A stretch of 64,000 nt of DNA from Planctomycetota bacterium. Its GTDB lineage: Bacteria > Planctomycetota > Planctomycetia > Pirellulales > Pirellulaceae. The stretch lies in the NCBI GenBank assembly GCA_017303505.1, contig JAFLCP010000005.1, positions 28,727 through 92,726 of the forward strand. Direction: 5' to 3'. Shown here piece by piece: positions 54,531-63,256 of this stretch; the stretch's first letter is position 1; each line of letters opens with the position of its first letter. The notes under the pieces were generated by a model. It was not told where the DNA came from and made no database searches. It saw only the letters and a list, made by a program, of their open reading frames with translations. The translations under genes and the position numbers were made by a program.

Positions 54531-55967
54531 ATGAAAATTACGACCAATATCAATTCGCTGCTTCGGCGTACCAACTCCGAGCTTGCGTTCCAGCGGTGCA
54601 TCAATCCTTTCTGCGGTACGACATGCGCTGTGACGGAAGTCCGAACGGCTTGTCCTAAATGCGGCGACTTGCTGGATGTTGACTACGATTGGTCGTTGGT
54701 GGATATCCCCTCCTCGTTAGCCGAGTTCGAAAAGCATTGGCAACAACGATTTTCGCCCGTGCGATTTTCGGGCGTGTGGCGATTTCACGAACTGCTACCT
54801 TTCGCGCCGATCGATCGTTTGATTACGGCAGGTGAAGGTCAAACGCTGCTGCAACAAGCTGATGCGGTTGGACGATTCGTAGGCATGCAACCGGGCAAGT
54901 TGTATCTCCAATACGAAGGGATGAATCCATCGGGGAGTTTCAAAGACAACGGTATGGTCGCCGCCTTCACCCATGCGCGGATGATCGGTGCGAGCCGAGC
55001 TGCTTGCGCGAGCACAGGCAACACCAGCGCATCGTTAGCGATGTATTGCTCGGTGACACAGTTAATGCGAGCCATTATCTTCATCGGTAGCGGTAAGATT
55101 TCTTACGGCAAATTATCTCAAGCTTTAGAGTATGGCGCGCTAACGGTTCAAATCGCCGGGGACTTTGATGATGCGATGCAACGCGTTCAAGAAGTCGCCA
55201 AAGACCTAGGTATTTACTTGGTCAACAGCATCAATCCGTTTCGTCTTGAAGGTCAGAAGACGGTGATGTTCCGGGTGCTAGAAGCGTTGCGATGGGAAGT
55301 CCCTGATTGGATTGTGGTACCTGGTGGCAATCTTGGGAACAGCAGTGCTTTCGGAAAAGCATTTTACGAACTTTATAAGTTGGGACTCATCGAACGCATT
55401 CCTCGCCTAGCGGTCATCAACGCCGCTGGGGCTGACACGCTTTATCAACTCTTTGAAAAGCGTGGCTTGCGTTGGAATTATGGTAAGCCGGCGATGGAGA
55501 TCGCGTGCCATTATTATGATGAACTCGACCGCGATCATCGCAAAGCGGACACGATTGCCAGCGCGATCGAAATCAATCGCCCTGTGAACTTGAAGAAGTG
55601 CTTGCGAGCTCTTGAGTTTTGCGACGGGGTGGTTCGCCGCGTCAGCGACCAAGAGATACTCGATGCCAAGGCGCAAGTGGGAGCGGGTGGAATTGGCTGT
55701 GAACCAGCTAGTGCGGCCAGCGTGGCTGGGGCACGACTCTTGCGTCAAGAAGGGGTAATCGCGAGCGGCGATCGAGTGGTGTGTATCCTGACGGGCCATC
55801 AGTTAAAAGACCCCACCGCTACGGTAGCCTACCACACAGCCGACCAAGACAAATTCAACGAAGTCTTGGGAAGTCGAGGTGTATCGCGAGCTGCCTTTGC
55901 GAACCGGGCCGTGGCCGTTCCCAACGAGCTCGATGCGATCATCAAGGCGATCCAGCTCTATAGCTAA
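54531..55967 (+). CDS. thrC: Threonine synthase (478 aa)
   Basis: PLP enzyme converting O-phosphohomoserine to threonine. The PLP lysine sits in PSGSFKDNG (Lys138), the phosphate loop in [14 protein letters not shown], and [12 protein letters not shown] follows the Lys. The N-terminal [10 protein letters not shown] and CPKCG cysteines (23, 28, 41, 44) form a rubredoxin-like knuckle seen in many longer bacterial/plant-type threonine synthases. Length fits. dapB lies 80 bases downstream in the same direction, giving an aspartate-family amino acid pair. Confidence 0.92.
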   Translation: MKITTNINSLLRRTNSELAFQRCINPFCGTTCAVTEVRTACPKCGDLLDVDYDWSLVDIPSSLAEFEKHWQQRFSPVRFSGVWRFHELLPFAPIDRLITAGEGQTLLQQADAVGRFVGMQPGKLYLQYEGMNPSGSFKDNGMVAAFTHARMIGASRAACASTGNTSASLAMYCSVTQLMRAIIFIGSGKISYGKLSQALEYGALTVQIAGDFDDAMQRVQEVAKDLGIYLVNSINPFRLEGQKTVMFRVLEALRWEVPDWIVVPGGNLGNSSAFGKAFYELYKLGLIERIPRLAVINAAGADTLYQLFEKRGLRWNYGKPAMEIACHYYDELDRDHRKADTIASAIEINRPVNLKKCLRALEFCDGVVRRVSDQEILDAKAQVGAGGIGCEPASAASVAGARLLRQEGVIASGDRVVCILTGHQLKDPTATVAYHTADQDKFNEVLGSRGVSRAAFANRAVAVPNELDAIIKAIQLYS

Positions 55968-56082
55968 TTCGACTTGTCAGCTTCACCAGAGAGGCGAATG
56001 CGGGACTCCCGCAACCGGTTCAATTGGGTTATAAAATGAGCCTCAATTGAAACACGGATTCTTTGCTGGAGTTGCTCTAACA

Positions 56083-56889
56083 ATGTCAAAAACCACATTG
56101 GCCATCCATGGTGCCGCAGGCCGCATGGGACGACGCCTAGTTGCGCTCGGAACTCAAGATGCCCATTTCCAAGTTGTGGCAGCGATCGATCACGCTGCTT
56201 GCATGCAGATCGGCAAAGATGCGGGCGAGTTGGCTGCGGTTGGCAAGATCGGTGTGGCCGTTTCCGATCAATGGCCAGCGGCGGGAAGCGTCAACGCGGT
56301 TATTGATTTCTCTAGTCCAGCGGGAGCTCTTGTCGCAATGCACCAATGCGCTGAGCTCGGCTTGCCTTTGGTCCTAGCGACAACAGGGCTCGAGAAAGAA
56401 CATCAGGAACTCTTGCACGAGATCACCAAAAAGATTCCTGTCTGTTACTCGCCCAGTATGAGTTTGGCGGTCAACTTGACGATGAAGTTAGCCCAACAAG
56501 CGGCTCGCGTTCTCAAGAACGTATCGAGCGGTGTCGACGTTGAAATCATTGAGCGTCATCATCGCTACAAGGAAGACAGCCCCAGCGGAACGGCACTTAA
56601 GTTCGGCTCCATTATCGCCAACGAAATGGGCCTCGACAAAGAGATGCATGGCCGACATGGCCAAATTGGAAAACGGGAACGCAATGAAATCGGTTATCAC
56701 GCGGTGCGTACCGGTGACAATCCAGGCGAGCATACGATTGTGTTTGGCATGTTAGGTGAAACGATTGAATTGCGAGTAGCTGCATCAAATCGCGATTGCT
56801 ATGTACAAGGAGCATTCGCAGCAGCTCAATTCTTGCAGGGCAAGCCGGCAGGTCTCTACTCGATGTCCGACGTATTGGGGCTTGGATAA
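56083..56889 (+). CDS. dapB: Dihydrodipicolinate reductase (268 aa)
   Basis: ATG 56083; TTG 56047 would add an odd stretch. NAD(P)H-dependent step of lysine and diaminopimelate synthesis. N-terminal Rossmann motif GAAGRMGRRLV, central VIDFSSPAG, ATTGLEKEH, catalytic EIIERHHRYKEDSPSGTA (His and Lys), and a closing GDNPGEHTIVFGMLGE tail. Follows thrC. Length is normal. Confidence 0.95.
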   Translation: MSKTTLAIHGAAGRMGRRLVALGTQDAHFQVVAAIDHAACMQIGKDAGELAAVGKIGVAVSDQWPAAGSVNAVIDFSSPAGALVAMHQCAELGLPLVLATTGLEKEHQELLHEITKKIPVCYSPSMSLAVNLTMKLAQQAARVLKNVSSGVDVEIIERHHRYKEDSPSGTALKFGSIIANEMGLDKEMHGRHGQIGKRERNEIGYHAVRTGDNPGEHTIVFGMLGETIELRVAASNRDCYVQGAFAAAQFLQGKPAGLYSMSDVLGLG

Positions 56890-56895
56890 GCGACC

Positions 56896-57267
56896 ATGGC
56901 AAAATGCGAGAAGGGGTATTTGTGTGCCGTTTGCGGGAAAGAGGTCGAGGACTTAATCGACAGTGAATTGTATTTACGCTACACCGTCGGTTGGCTCGAC
57001 CCCGAGAAGCTGCATGTTGCTCCTGAACGCCATTTGATGTGCAATCCAGCCTTAGCTCAGTTCATTAACGATGAGCGTTTTAGTGAATTGAAGGTCCCAT
57101 CTGAAGCGGACAAGCAACAACTTGATGCAGAGTTTGTAGCCAAGCGAACGGAGTTGCTTACTCGGGGCTATCGACGGTTAGTCGAGCTGCAACAAGCGGG
57201 TGAATCTGTGTCGATCACAGACTACCCGCTACCAGAAGCTGCAGCACGTTATCGTCTCGGCGGGTGA
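56896..57267 (+). CDS. Conserved hypothetical protein (123 aa)
   Basis: ATG 56896, 6 bases after dapB, same direction, probably co-transcribed. CEKGYLCAVCGKEVEDLIDS gives a Cys pair (10, 13) near the N-terminus and HLMCNPALAQFINDERF a third Cys, so a metal knuckle is possible. The rest is helical (DAEFVAKRTELLTRGYRRLV). I recall unannotated planctomycete proteins of this form next to biosynthesis genes; function unknown. Confidence 0.7.
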   Translation: MAKCEKGYLCAVCGKEVEDLIDSELYLRYTVGWLDPEKLHVAPERHLMCNPALAQFINDERFSELKVPSEADKQQLDAEFVAKRTELLTRGYRRLVELQQAGESVSITDYPLPEAAARYRLGG

Positions 57268-57269
57268 AC

Positions 57270-59606
57270 TTAAAATTCTTGTCGGACAAAATAGATACAG
57301 GAAATCGACAGTATCACTGCCACAAAAATGGCATTGGTCCAGAGAGGTGTCCAAGGATCAATTTTGTCTCGCGATTGTTCAACGTCTGTGGTGTCTAAAC
57401 TTATCCCCAAGGTATTCTTACCCTGCAGCAAGTAAGCCGTGGTTTGATCAAGGGCACGCGGCTTGGGATTAACGATATAAATCGGGTTAATGATAAAATC
57501 ATAGACCCATTGCAACGTCGTTCGTGGCGCAACTTTTGTATCTACAACTGTCGAGTTCTTCCAATCCCATTTCGAAGTAGAGCGGACGGAATGGGCCACC
57601 AACAAGTTACCGTCCTTCGTGACACTTGCGGCTGTTGCATTACCTTGGCCGGTCAAGTTGGGCTTGGTGTACTTGAGAGTCGCCGCATCGATAAAACCGA
57701 CTTCGCCATCTTGATACACAACCACGAATTGTTCCGCATCACCTAGATACCAAAGCTGGCGAGGAGCCTCAATTTTTGCACCGGCAACTTCTTGTAACGC
57801 ATCTGCTTTGTTGAGATCGAACGCTTTTGGCAATTCGTTTTCCCGAATTACAATTCCCTTGGTTGCGCTGACCGCAACTAGACCAATCGTGTTCTTTTCG
57901 CCTTCGAGTTTCACTGTTTGTTTGGACTCAAAACTCTTTTCGCCCCAAACCAATTGTTCGAGCTCACCACGTCGGTAAAGCCATACTTGATTTCCATCCG
58001 GTGTTACCGACATAAAGTCAGGACGTTCACTGGACCAACCAGCTGGAGTTACTTTTTCAAAGGGAGAAACCGCAGCAACTTTAGGAATCGAGAACCCAAA
58101 AATCGAAGTGGGCACACTCTCAGCAATTTCGAGTTTCTTGGGATCGAGCTGGAAGATGCCAGACTCTGCCAGAACGAGCATCGTACCCTTCCAAGGCAAT
58201 ACTTGCCGAGTGCCGTCAGGAACATTTGGGCCATTCTCGGAGTCCCAGCGATAGCCTCGATTCTTGGCTTTGTCTTTCTCAGCTTGGTCTACATTATCGT
58301 CGAGATCAATGATAGACAGGGCCCCACCTCCACCACGAAGTCCCATTCCCCCTCGCCCCGCTTTCGTAAAGACGAGTTGTTTGGATTCTTCAAGCCAAAT
58401 TGGTCCTAGAAGCTTTTGCCCCGGATCGAAATTGCTGCTAACAGCCTCTTCCCAATCCATTGTCTCATTATTCCAGACACGGAATTGACCGATTTCGGTA
58501 CTCGAGAATAATTCACCATTGCCTTCGCTGACGCTAATGGATTGAGGAAGTACCTCAGCCCACGGCTGAAAACCTCCACGAATACCTCCGACCACCAAGC
58601 ACATAAACCAGAAGATAATCGTTAATACAACCGACACGATGGCGTTCTTCCAAATGATCCCTGCCAAGGCGGAAACTGAGAAGAAAATGATAAACACAAA
58701 TGTGATGACAGGAATGATTGCCAAGAGCCCTTCATTCCAAATACCAAATCGCCACCCCGCAATAAAGTACAATCCGACCAATAAATAAGTGATGTTGAGC
58801 AGAATGAAAATCGAACCGCCAAAAAACTTTGACAGAAACAACAATACGCGAGAGATCGGTTTACTTAACAACAGATGAAGCGAACCTGCTTGGAGCATGT
58901 CGGGAATTAATGACGAGGTAATGATAACTGCTACGAAGATTGCAATTATCCCCAAACCGATTTTGATGATCACCGAAAAGGCGAAGATCTCTACAAATTG
59001 ATTGGCTTGTCGCCGCGTGACAGGCAATTGATCAAATAACTTGAAGCCTGCATATCCCAACCACAGACCATTACCGTTGGCTGGCTGAATGAAGGAACTG
59101 AAAGAACTCTCTAACAGTCGACGATTCAACTCTTGCGTTTCAGCCTCGGTTAAATTCTCAGTCCCCTGACTGATCAAATCCTTCATATTGCTGCGTTTGT
59201 TGGCAGTTGGCCAAGCTTCCTCGGTGTAAAGCTCCTTCTTTTTGAGCAACTCATTGAGTGAGTCGGTAACCTTGCGGTAGGTTTCGCGCCGGGCCATTCG
59301 GTTTCCATCATCTTCCTTCCTGGCGTTGTAGGCCTTAATGGCCTCGGCAGTCTCTTCTGACAGCATACTGGCAACGCGCTGTTGCGACGCATTGCCTTTG
59401 CCACCACGAGAAGCTTCAAGTTGCTTGAGAAAACCGCTTACGTCTTTTAGATCTTGCTGCCTCAATTCGAAAGACTTTTCTTCGACGTATCCAAATGGCG
59501 CTATGCCCACCAGAATCAGCGTCCAAGCAGCAAATAAAATCCACAGCATTCGCGAGGCAACGGCCTCATTGAACGAGTCGATCAAAATGGCAATGTAGGG
59601 CTTCAT
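57270..59606 (-). CDS. ABC-2 type permease with large non-membrane domain (778 aa)
   Basis: ATG at 59606 (minus strand) gives MKPYIAILIDSFNEAVASRM. Membrane part: one segment near 21-40, an exposed helical stretch 45-190, then a cluster of segments at about 205-365 (VIIKIGLGIIAIFVAVIITS, IFILLNITYLLVGLYFIAGW, IVSVVLTIIFWFMCLVVGG). Residues about 370-740 are a soluble insertion with repeated strands (VWLYRRGELEQLVWGEKSFE, YLGDAEQFVVVYQDGEVGFI) resembling a beta-propeller, before the last membrane segment. Partner of the ATPase upstream; the substrate is unknown. Confidence 0.8.
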   Translation of the reverse strand: MKPYIAILIDSFNEAVASRMLWILFAAWTLILVGIAPFGYVEEKSFELRQQDLKDVSGFLKQLEASRGGKGNASQQRVASMLSEETAEAIKAYNARKEDDGNRMARRETYRKVTDSLNELLKKKELYTEEAWPTANKRSNMKDLISQGTENLTEAETQELNRRLLESSFSSFIQPANGNGLWLGYAGFKLFDQLPVTRRQANQFVEIFAFSVIIKIGLGIIAIFVAVIITSSLIPDMLQAGSLHLLLSKPISRVLLFLSKFFGGSIFILLNITYLLVGLYFIAGWRFGIWNEGLLAIIPVITFVFIIFFSVSALAGIIWKNAIVSVVLTIIFWFMCLVVGGIRGGFQPWAEVLPQSISVSEGNGELFSSTEIGQFRVWNNETMDWEEAVSSNFDPGQKLLGPIWLEESKQLVFTKAGRGGMGLRGGGGALSIIDLDDNVDQAEKDKAKNRGYRWDSENGPNVPDGTRQVLPWKGTMLVLAESGIFQLDPKKLEIAESVPTSIFGFSIPKVAAVSPFEKVTPAGWSSERPDFMSVTPDGNQVWLYRRGELEQLVWGEKSFESKQTVKLEGEKNTIGLVAVSATKGIVIRENELPKAFDLNKADALQEVAGAKIEAPRQLWYLGDAEQFVVVYQDGEVGFIDAATLKYTKPNLTGQGNATAASVTKDGNLLVAHSVRSTSKWDWKNSTVVDTKVAPRTTLQWVYDFIINPIYIVNPKPRALDQTTAYLLQGKNTLGISLDTTDVEQSRDKIDPWTPLWTNAIFVAVILSISCIYFVRQEF

Positions 59607-59664
59607 ATTATTTCTGCGGTTAGGTTCAAAGCATGTGGTTCGGAAAACGACGCGAGCTAACTTC

Positions 59665-60642
59665 TTAAGTTGCCGCATTCACCCCGTCATCAACCACACT
59701 CAAGAAGACTTGCTCAAGCGTGGGACGATGAGGATCGAGTCGAATAATACTGAGTTTGTGGCTACGCAAGCGATCGATACAGCGATCGATCGAAGCTTGA
59801 TCGGGCGTGATGACTTCGGCGCGACAATAGCTGCCATCGGCCAACGGAATCACCACCGCTCTAAATTCATTTCCGAGAGCGGCTTCAACACTCGCTTGCG
59901 GAGCGTTGACTTCTAAACGGATTCGGGCTTCCATCGATTGCGAGAATTGTGAAATCAATTCTTGGATTCGTCCCGCTCCGCGCAACTGTCCCTTGGCCAT
60001 GATGGCGACTCGATCGCAAATCAATTCCACTTCTTGAAGAATATGACTATTCAAGAAAATCGTTTTCCCTTGCTCACGCAAATGGGACAAGATCTGACGT
60101 ATCTGCGAACGTCCCAAGGGATCTAAACCGTCTGTCGGTTCATCCAAAATCAAAAGGTCGGGGTCGTGCAGAAGAGCTTGAGCCAAGCCGAGACGTTGCC
60201 GCATCCCCTTGCTGTACTTGCGAGCTAATTCCTTCTCGCGACCTTTGAGTCCCACCAGCTCGAGCAATTCTGCGGAGCGTCGATTAATGGTCGCTTCATC
60301 GAGTCGACTGAGTCGCCCGAAGAACTTTAATGCACCCACGGCTGTGTGATGCCGAGGGACCATCAAGTTTTCTGGCAGATAGCCAACACGGCAGCGGGCA
60401 GCGCGTGAACCTGCGGGCAACCCCAACAATTGGGCAGTGCCACCTGTACCACGAATAATCCCCAACAGAACTTTGATTAACGTGGTCTTGCCTGCACCGT
60501 TGGGCCCCAACAAACCGAAGACTTCGCCACGTTCGACACGCAGTGTTACACCCTTGAGGGCTTTGAATTGTTTTGTACCGAACAAGCCTTCACTATACGA
60601 CTTCTGCAAACCGTTGACGTCGATGACTGGGACTGCACTCAT
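59665..60642 (-). CDS. ABC transporter ATP-binding protein (325 aa)
   Basis: ATG at 60642 (minus strand). Walker A LLGPNGAGKTTLIKVLLG, Q-loop/LPEN, signature YSKGMRQRLGLAQAL, Walker B LLILDEPTDGLDPLG, and H-loop (NSHILQEVELICDRV). The C-terminal extension (residues about 220-325) is typical of CcmA/NatA-type ATPases that serve ABC-2 permeases. It lies 58 bases upstream of the permease in the same direction. Confidence 0.92.
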   Translation of the reverse strand: MSAVPVIDVNGLQKSYSEGLFGTKQFKALKGVTLRVERGEVFGLLGPNGAGKTTLIKVLLGIIRGTGGTAQLLGLPAGSRAARCRVGYLPENLMVPRHHTAVGALKFFGRLSRLDEATINRRSAELLELVGLKGREKELARKYSKGMRQRLGLAQALLHDPDLLILDEPTDGLDPLGRSQIRQILSHLREQGKTIFLNSHILQEVELICDRVAIMAKGQLRGAGRIQELISQFSQSMEARIRLEVNAPQASVEAALGNEFRAVVIPLADGSYCRAEVITPDQASIDRCIDRLRSHKLSIIRLDPHRPTLEQVFLSVVDDGVNAAT

Positions 60643-60865
60643 AAGTGAATTTATTTTCAGCGAGAAAGTTAATAGCGTGTTACCCAACCATTCGCTTAGT
60701 CATTCGCTGGACAAAACGAAATGTTGGGGCGGATTGACCGAGAAAGAATAAACCTCTGCGATCTTACCCGAACTAACCCACTGTAGATTCGTGGGTAGCG
60801 AAAAAGTTTGCCCCGAAATGCTGGGGTTAGACTCGATTTGGGCCGATTTTTCGCGATTTTTCGCT

Positions 60866-61321
60866 TTATTGGCGCAGGTAGCCGGTCAAAATGAAGAGCC
60901 AGCCAATGGCGACCACCAAAACGGCTAAAATCGCCAACCGCACCCAAATTGCGGTACCGGGATGCGCCCAAACACGACTGCTCATCGGCTCCGTGGCAGC
61001 CGAAAGAGCCCGCAAACGATGTTCGGCTTCTTCAAACAACGCCGCTTGGCAATTCTCCATCAAGCCATACTGCATCGAATATTCGAGGGCGCCAAAGAAG
61101 TGATGGTATTTACCCCACGGATCAGGCCCTACCGCCTCAAAAAACCAGAATTGCCGCCCATAGTTATCATCCGTCTCCGCCTCAAAAAATACACAGCGTA
61201 GGTTCTCGATACGCGATCGCTCTGGGCAAAACTCTTTGCGCCACAAACAGTGATAAGCATGATCGGTTACAGTTTTCCAGGTTTGTTCTGTAAACTGTAA
61301 ATGGCTGGCATCGGAACGCAT
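60866..61321 (-). CDS. Tail-anchored hypothetical protein (151 aa)
   Basis: Soluble domain with LQFTEQTWKTVTDHAYHCLW, SRIENLRCVFFEAETDDNYG, RQFWFFEAVGPDPWGKYHHF and helical SMQYGLMENCQAALFEEAEH; one membrane segment near the C-terminus (LAILAVLVVAIGWLFILTGY). No known family. Lies between the ABC operon and the sensor-kinase genes, with AT-rich flanks that contain repeated GATTTTTCGC words (60845-60865). Confidence 0.65.
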   Translation of the reverse strand: MRSDASHLQFTEQTWKTVTDHAYHCLWRKEFCPERSRIENLRCVFFEAETDDNYGRQFWFFEAVGPDPWGKYHHFFGALEYSMQYGLMENCQAALFEEAEHRLRALSAATEPMSSRVWAHPGTAIWVRLAILAVLVVAIGWLFILTGYLRQ

Positions 61322-61501
61322 TACAGTGAACTCCGTGCGTATTGGCTAGCGGCGAGATGCGATCGGTTGGCTAGGGACAAGCGTTTAGGTAGTATAGAGA
61401 TACCGTCGATAGATCCAAAGCGAGATTTCCGAATTTTCCCGTTTTGCTAGACGGATAATAAAACACAGTTCATAAACGTCCACTATTTCCTGCAAAGCCT
61501 C

Positions 61502-61521
61502 AATTGTCAATCGAGACAATT
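61502..61521 (+). promoter_or_regulatory. Inverted repeat before the histidine kinase gene
   Basis: AATTGTC (61502-61508) and GACAATT (61515-61521) form a perfect 7-base palindrome ending 4 bases before ATG 61526. It could be an operator or a hairpin covering the ribosome-binding region; seen in sequence only. Confidence 0.4.
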
Positions 61522-61525
61522 CCCT

Positions 61526-62530
61526 ATGTTTGAACGCCGATCTCTACGCTGGCCCATCACTGTTGCGGTTGTCATGATCGTGCTGCTGATTGCGCTGGCT
61601 GTAGGCTGGGTGCTTCTCAATGTCGCAGGCGCCTACAACAACGTCGAACGTGCGACACTCTATTGGATTTTGCTATCAGCCGGGTCCACCATTTTTGTGT
61701 GCATCTTGTTGGGGATCGTTTTTTACTTGCGGCTTAGCATCCAGCAAATTCAATTGAGCCGACGTCAATCCAACTTCATCGACAGCGTCACCCATGAACT
61801 CAAAAGCCCTATCGCTTCACTTAAACTCTACTTGCAAACGCTCAATCGCCGACAAGTAACCGACGCACAACGGCTCGAGTTTTATCGCTCCATGCTGGCT
61901 GATGTCGATCGCCTCGACCAATTGATCAACCATTTGCTCGAAGCGGCTCGGCTGGAACGTCCCAATTCAGCACCTGAAGCAGAGACCATTGCCTTGGGTG
62001 GAGTCATCCAACACGCGATTCAAGCCGCCTGCCAGCGATACAATGTCCCGACGGAATGTGTGACGTCCCATATCGAAATGCTCGAAACGGTTGGTTCACC
62101 TCCTGACATGAATATGCTCATCGGCAACATCATCGATAACGCGGTGAAATATTCTTCGTCACCACCTAAAGTCGAAGTGCATCTGGATCGCATTCCCAAC
62201 CGCGATTGGTGGCGTCTCAAAGTGATCGACAATGGACCTGGCATTCCCCGCGCCTATCGACGCAAAGTTTTCGGCCGTTTCTATCGAGTCGGTAGCGAAC
62301 TGGAACGAAGTAAACCGGGGACCGGTCTCGGCCTGTTCATCGTGCATACCATTGTGCGTAGACTGGGTGGCAAAATCCAAATTCAAGATTCTCCCTCAGG
62401 CCCCGGCACTCAAATTGTCGTACAGGTTCCGCTGCGACAAACAGAAAAGATCATCGATGCTAACTCCCACGCAGAAACGCAAGTACAAAACCCAACCCCA
62501 ATCCCTCCTCCTAACGACGTAACGCAATGA
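61526..62530 (+). CDS. Two-component sensor histidine kinase (334 aa)
   Basis: Two membrane segments (about 10-32 and 46-70) without a sizeable periplasmic sensor domain, then HisKA: FIDSVTHELKSPIASLKLYL with phospho-acceptor His90. ATPase motifs follow: N box IGNIIDNAVKYS, G1 VIDNGPGIP, F box GRFYRVGSELERSKPG and G2 GTGLGLFIVHTI. The short extracytoplasmic loop suggests membrane or internal signal sensing. Start of the response regulator overlaps its end (ATGA). Confidence 0.92.
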   Translation: MFERRSLRWPITVAVVMIVLLIALAVGWVLLNVAGAYNNVERATLYWILLSAGSTIFVCILLGIVFYLRLSIQQIQLSRRQSNFIDSVTHELKSPIASLKLYLQTLNRRQVTDAQRLEFYRSMLADVDRLDQLINHLLEAARLERPNSAPEAETIALGGVIQHAIQAACQRYNVPTECVTSHIEMLETVGSPPDMNMLIGNIIDNAVKYSSSPPKVEVHLDRIPNRDWWRLKVIDNGPGIPRAYRRKVFGRFYRVGSELERSKPGTGLGLFIVHTIVRRLGGKIQIQDSPSGPGTQIVVQVPLRQTEKIIDANSHAETQVQNPTPIPPPNDVTQ

Positions 62531-63255
62531 GTGCTCGCAAACACATTTTGGTCGTCGAAGATGAACAGCACCTTGGTGTTGGCATCAAATACAATTTGGA
62601 AGCCGAAGGCTATCGGGTTACACTCGTCAACGACGGGCCTACTGCGTTGAAATTGATTCAAGGTGACAGCAATATCGATTTGATGATTCTCGACTTAATG
62701 CTTCCCGGAATGAGTGGCTATGCGGTGTGCGATACCTTGCGCAGCGCCGGATACGATATGCCCATTCTCATCTTGAGCGCTCGCAGCCTATCCGAAGATC
62801 GCACTCGTGGCTTCGATGTGGGAGCCAATCAATATCTCACCAAGCCCTTTGACCTCGATGAGCTGTTGAGCCGGGTAAAAAATTTATTGCGATTGAATCC
62901 TCGCGATCGTGGCCGACCACAGCGTGAAGCCCGAGCGAATGTTAACGAGCTGAGCTTTGGAAACTGCTACGTGAATTTCCAAACCTTTGAGGTAAAAGTT
63001 GGCGACCAACAGGTCCGCTTGACCCAAAAAGAGCTGCAATTATTGAGATATCTCGCCGATCACGAAGGACGAGTGATCAGTCGACACGAACTGCTAGCGG
63101 AAGTGTGGGATATGCCGGGCGATGTTCAAACACGTTCCGTCGACCAGTTCATCAGCCGCCTTCGCAAGACGTTTGAAGTTGACCCATCGGATCCGAAACA
63201 CTTTCTCACATTTCGCGATGCCGGCTATCGGTTTGTGATCGAACCTGCTCAGTAA
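62527..63255 (+). CDS. OmpR/PhoB-family response regulator (242 aa)
   Basis: ATG 62527 overlaps the kinase stop (ATGA). Receiver domain: ILVVEDEQ, phospho-acceptor Asp56 in MILDLMLPGMSG, and LTKPFDLDELL. The C-terminal winged helix reads RLTQKELQLLRYLADHEGRV, ISRHELLAEVWD and RSVDQFISRLRKTFEVDPSD with TFRDAGYRF. It is the cognate partner of the preceding kinase; target genes unknown. Ends 1 base before the converging ABC gene. Confidence 0.95.
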   Translation: MSARKHILVVEDEQHLGVGIKYNLEAEGYRVTLVNDGPTALKLIQGDSNIDLMILDLMLPGMSGYAVCDTLRSAGYDMPILILSARSLSEDRTRGFDVGANQYLTKPFDLDELLSRVKNLLRLNPRDRGRPQREARANVNELSFGNCYVNFQTFEVKVGDQQVRLTQKELQLLRYLADHEGRVISRHELLAEVWDMPGDVQTRSVDQFISRLRKTFEVDPSDPKHFLTFRDAGYRFVIEPAQ

Positions 63256-63256
63256 A

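Noticed and set aside
57444..57746. Plus-strand frames within the ABC permease and ATPase genes
   Set aside because: Antisense to strongly supported coding sequence.
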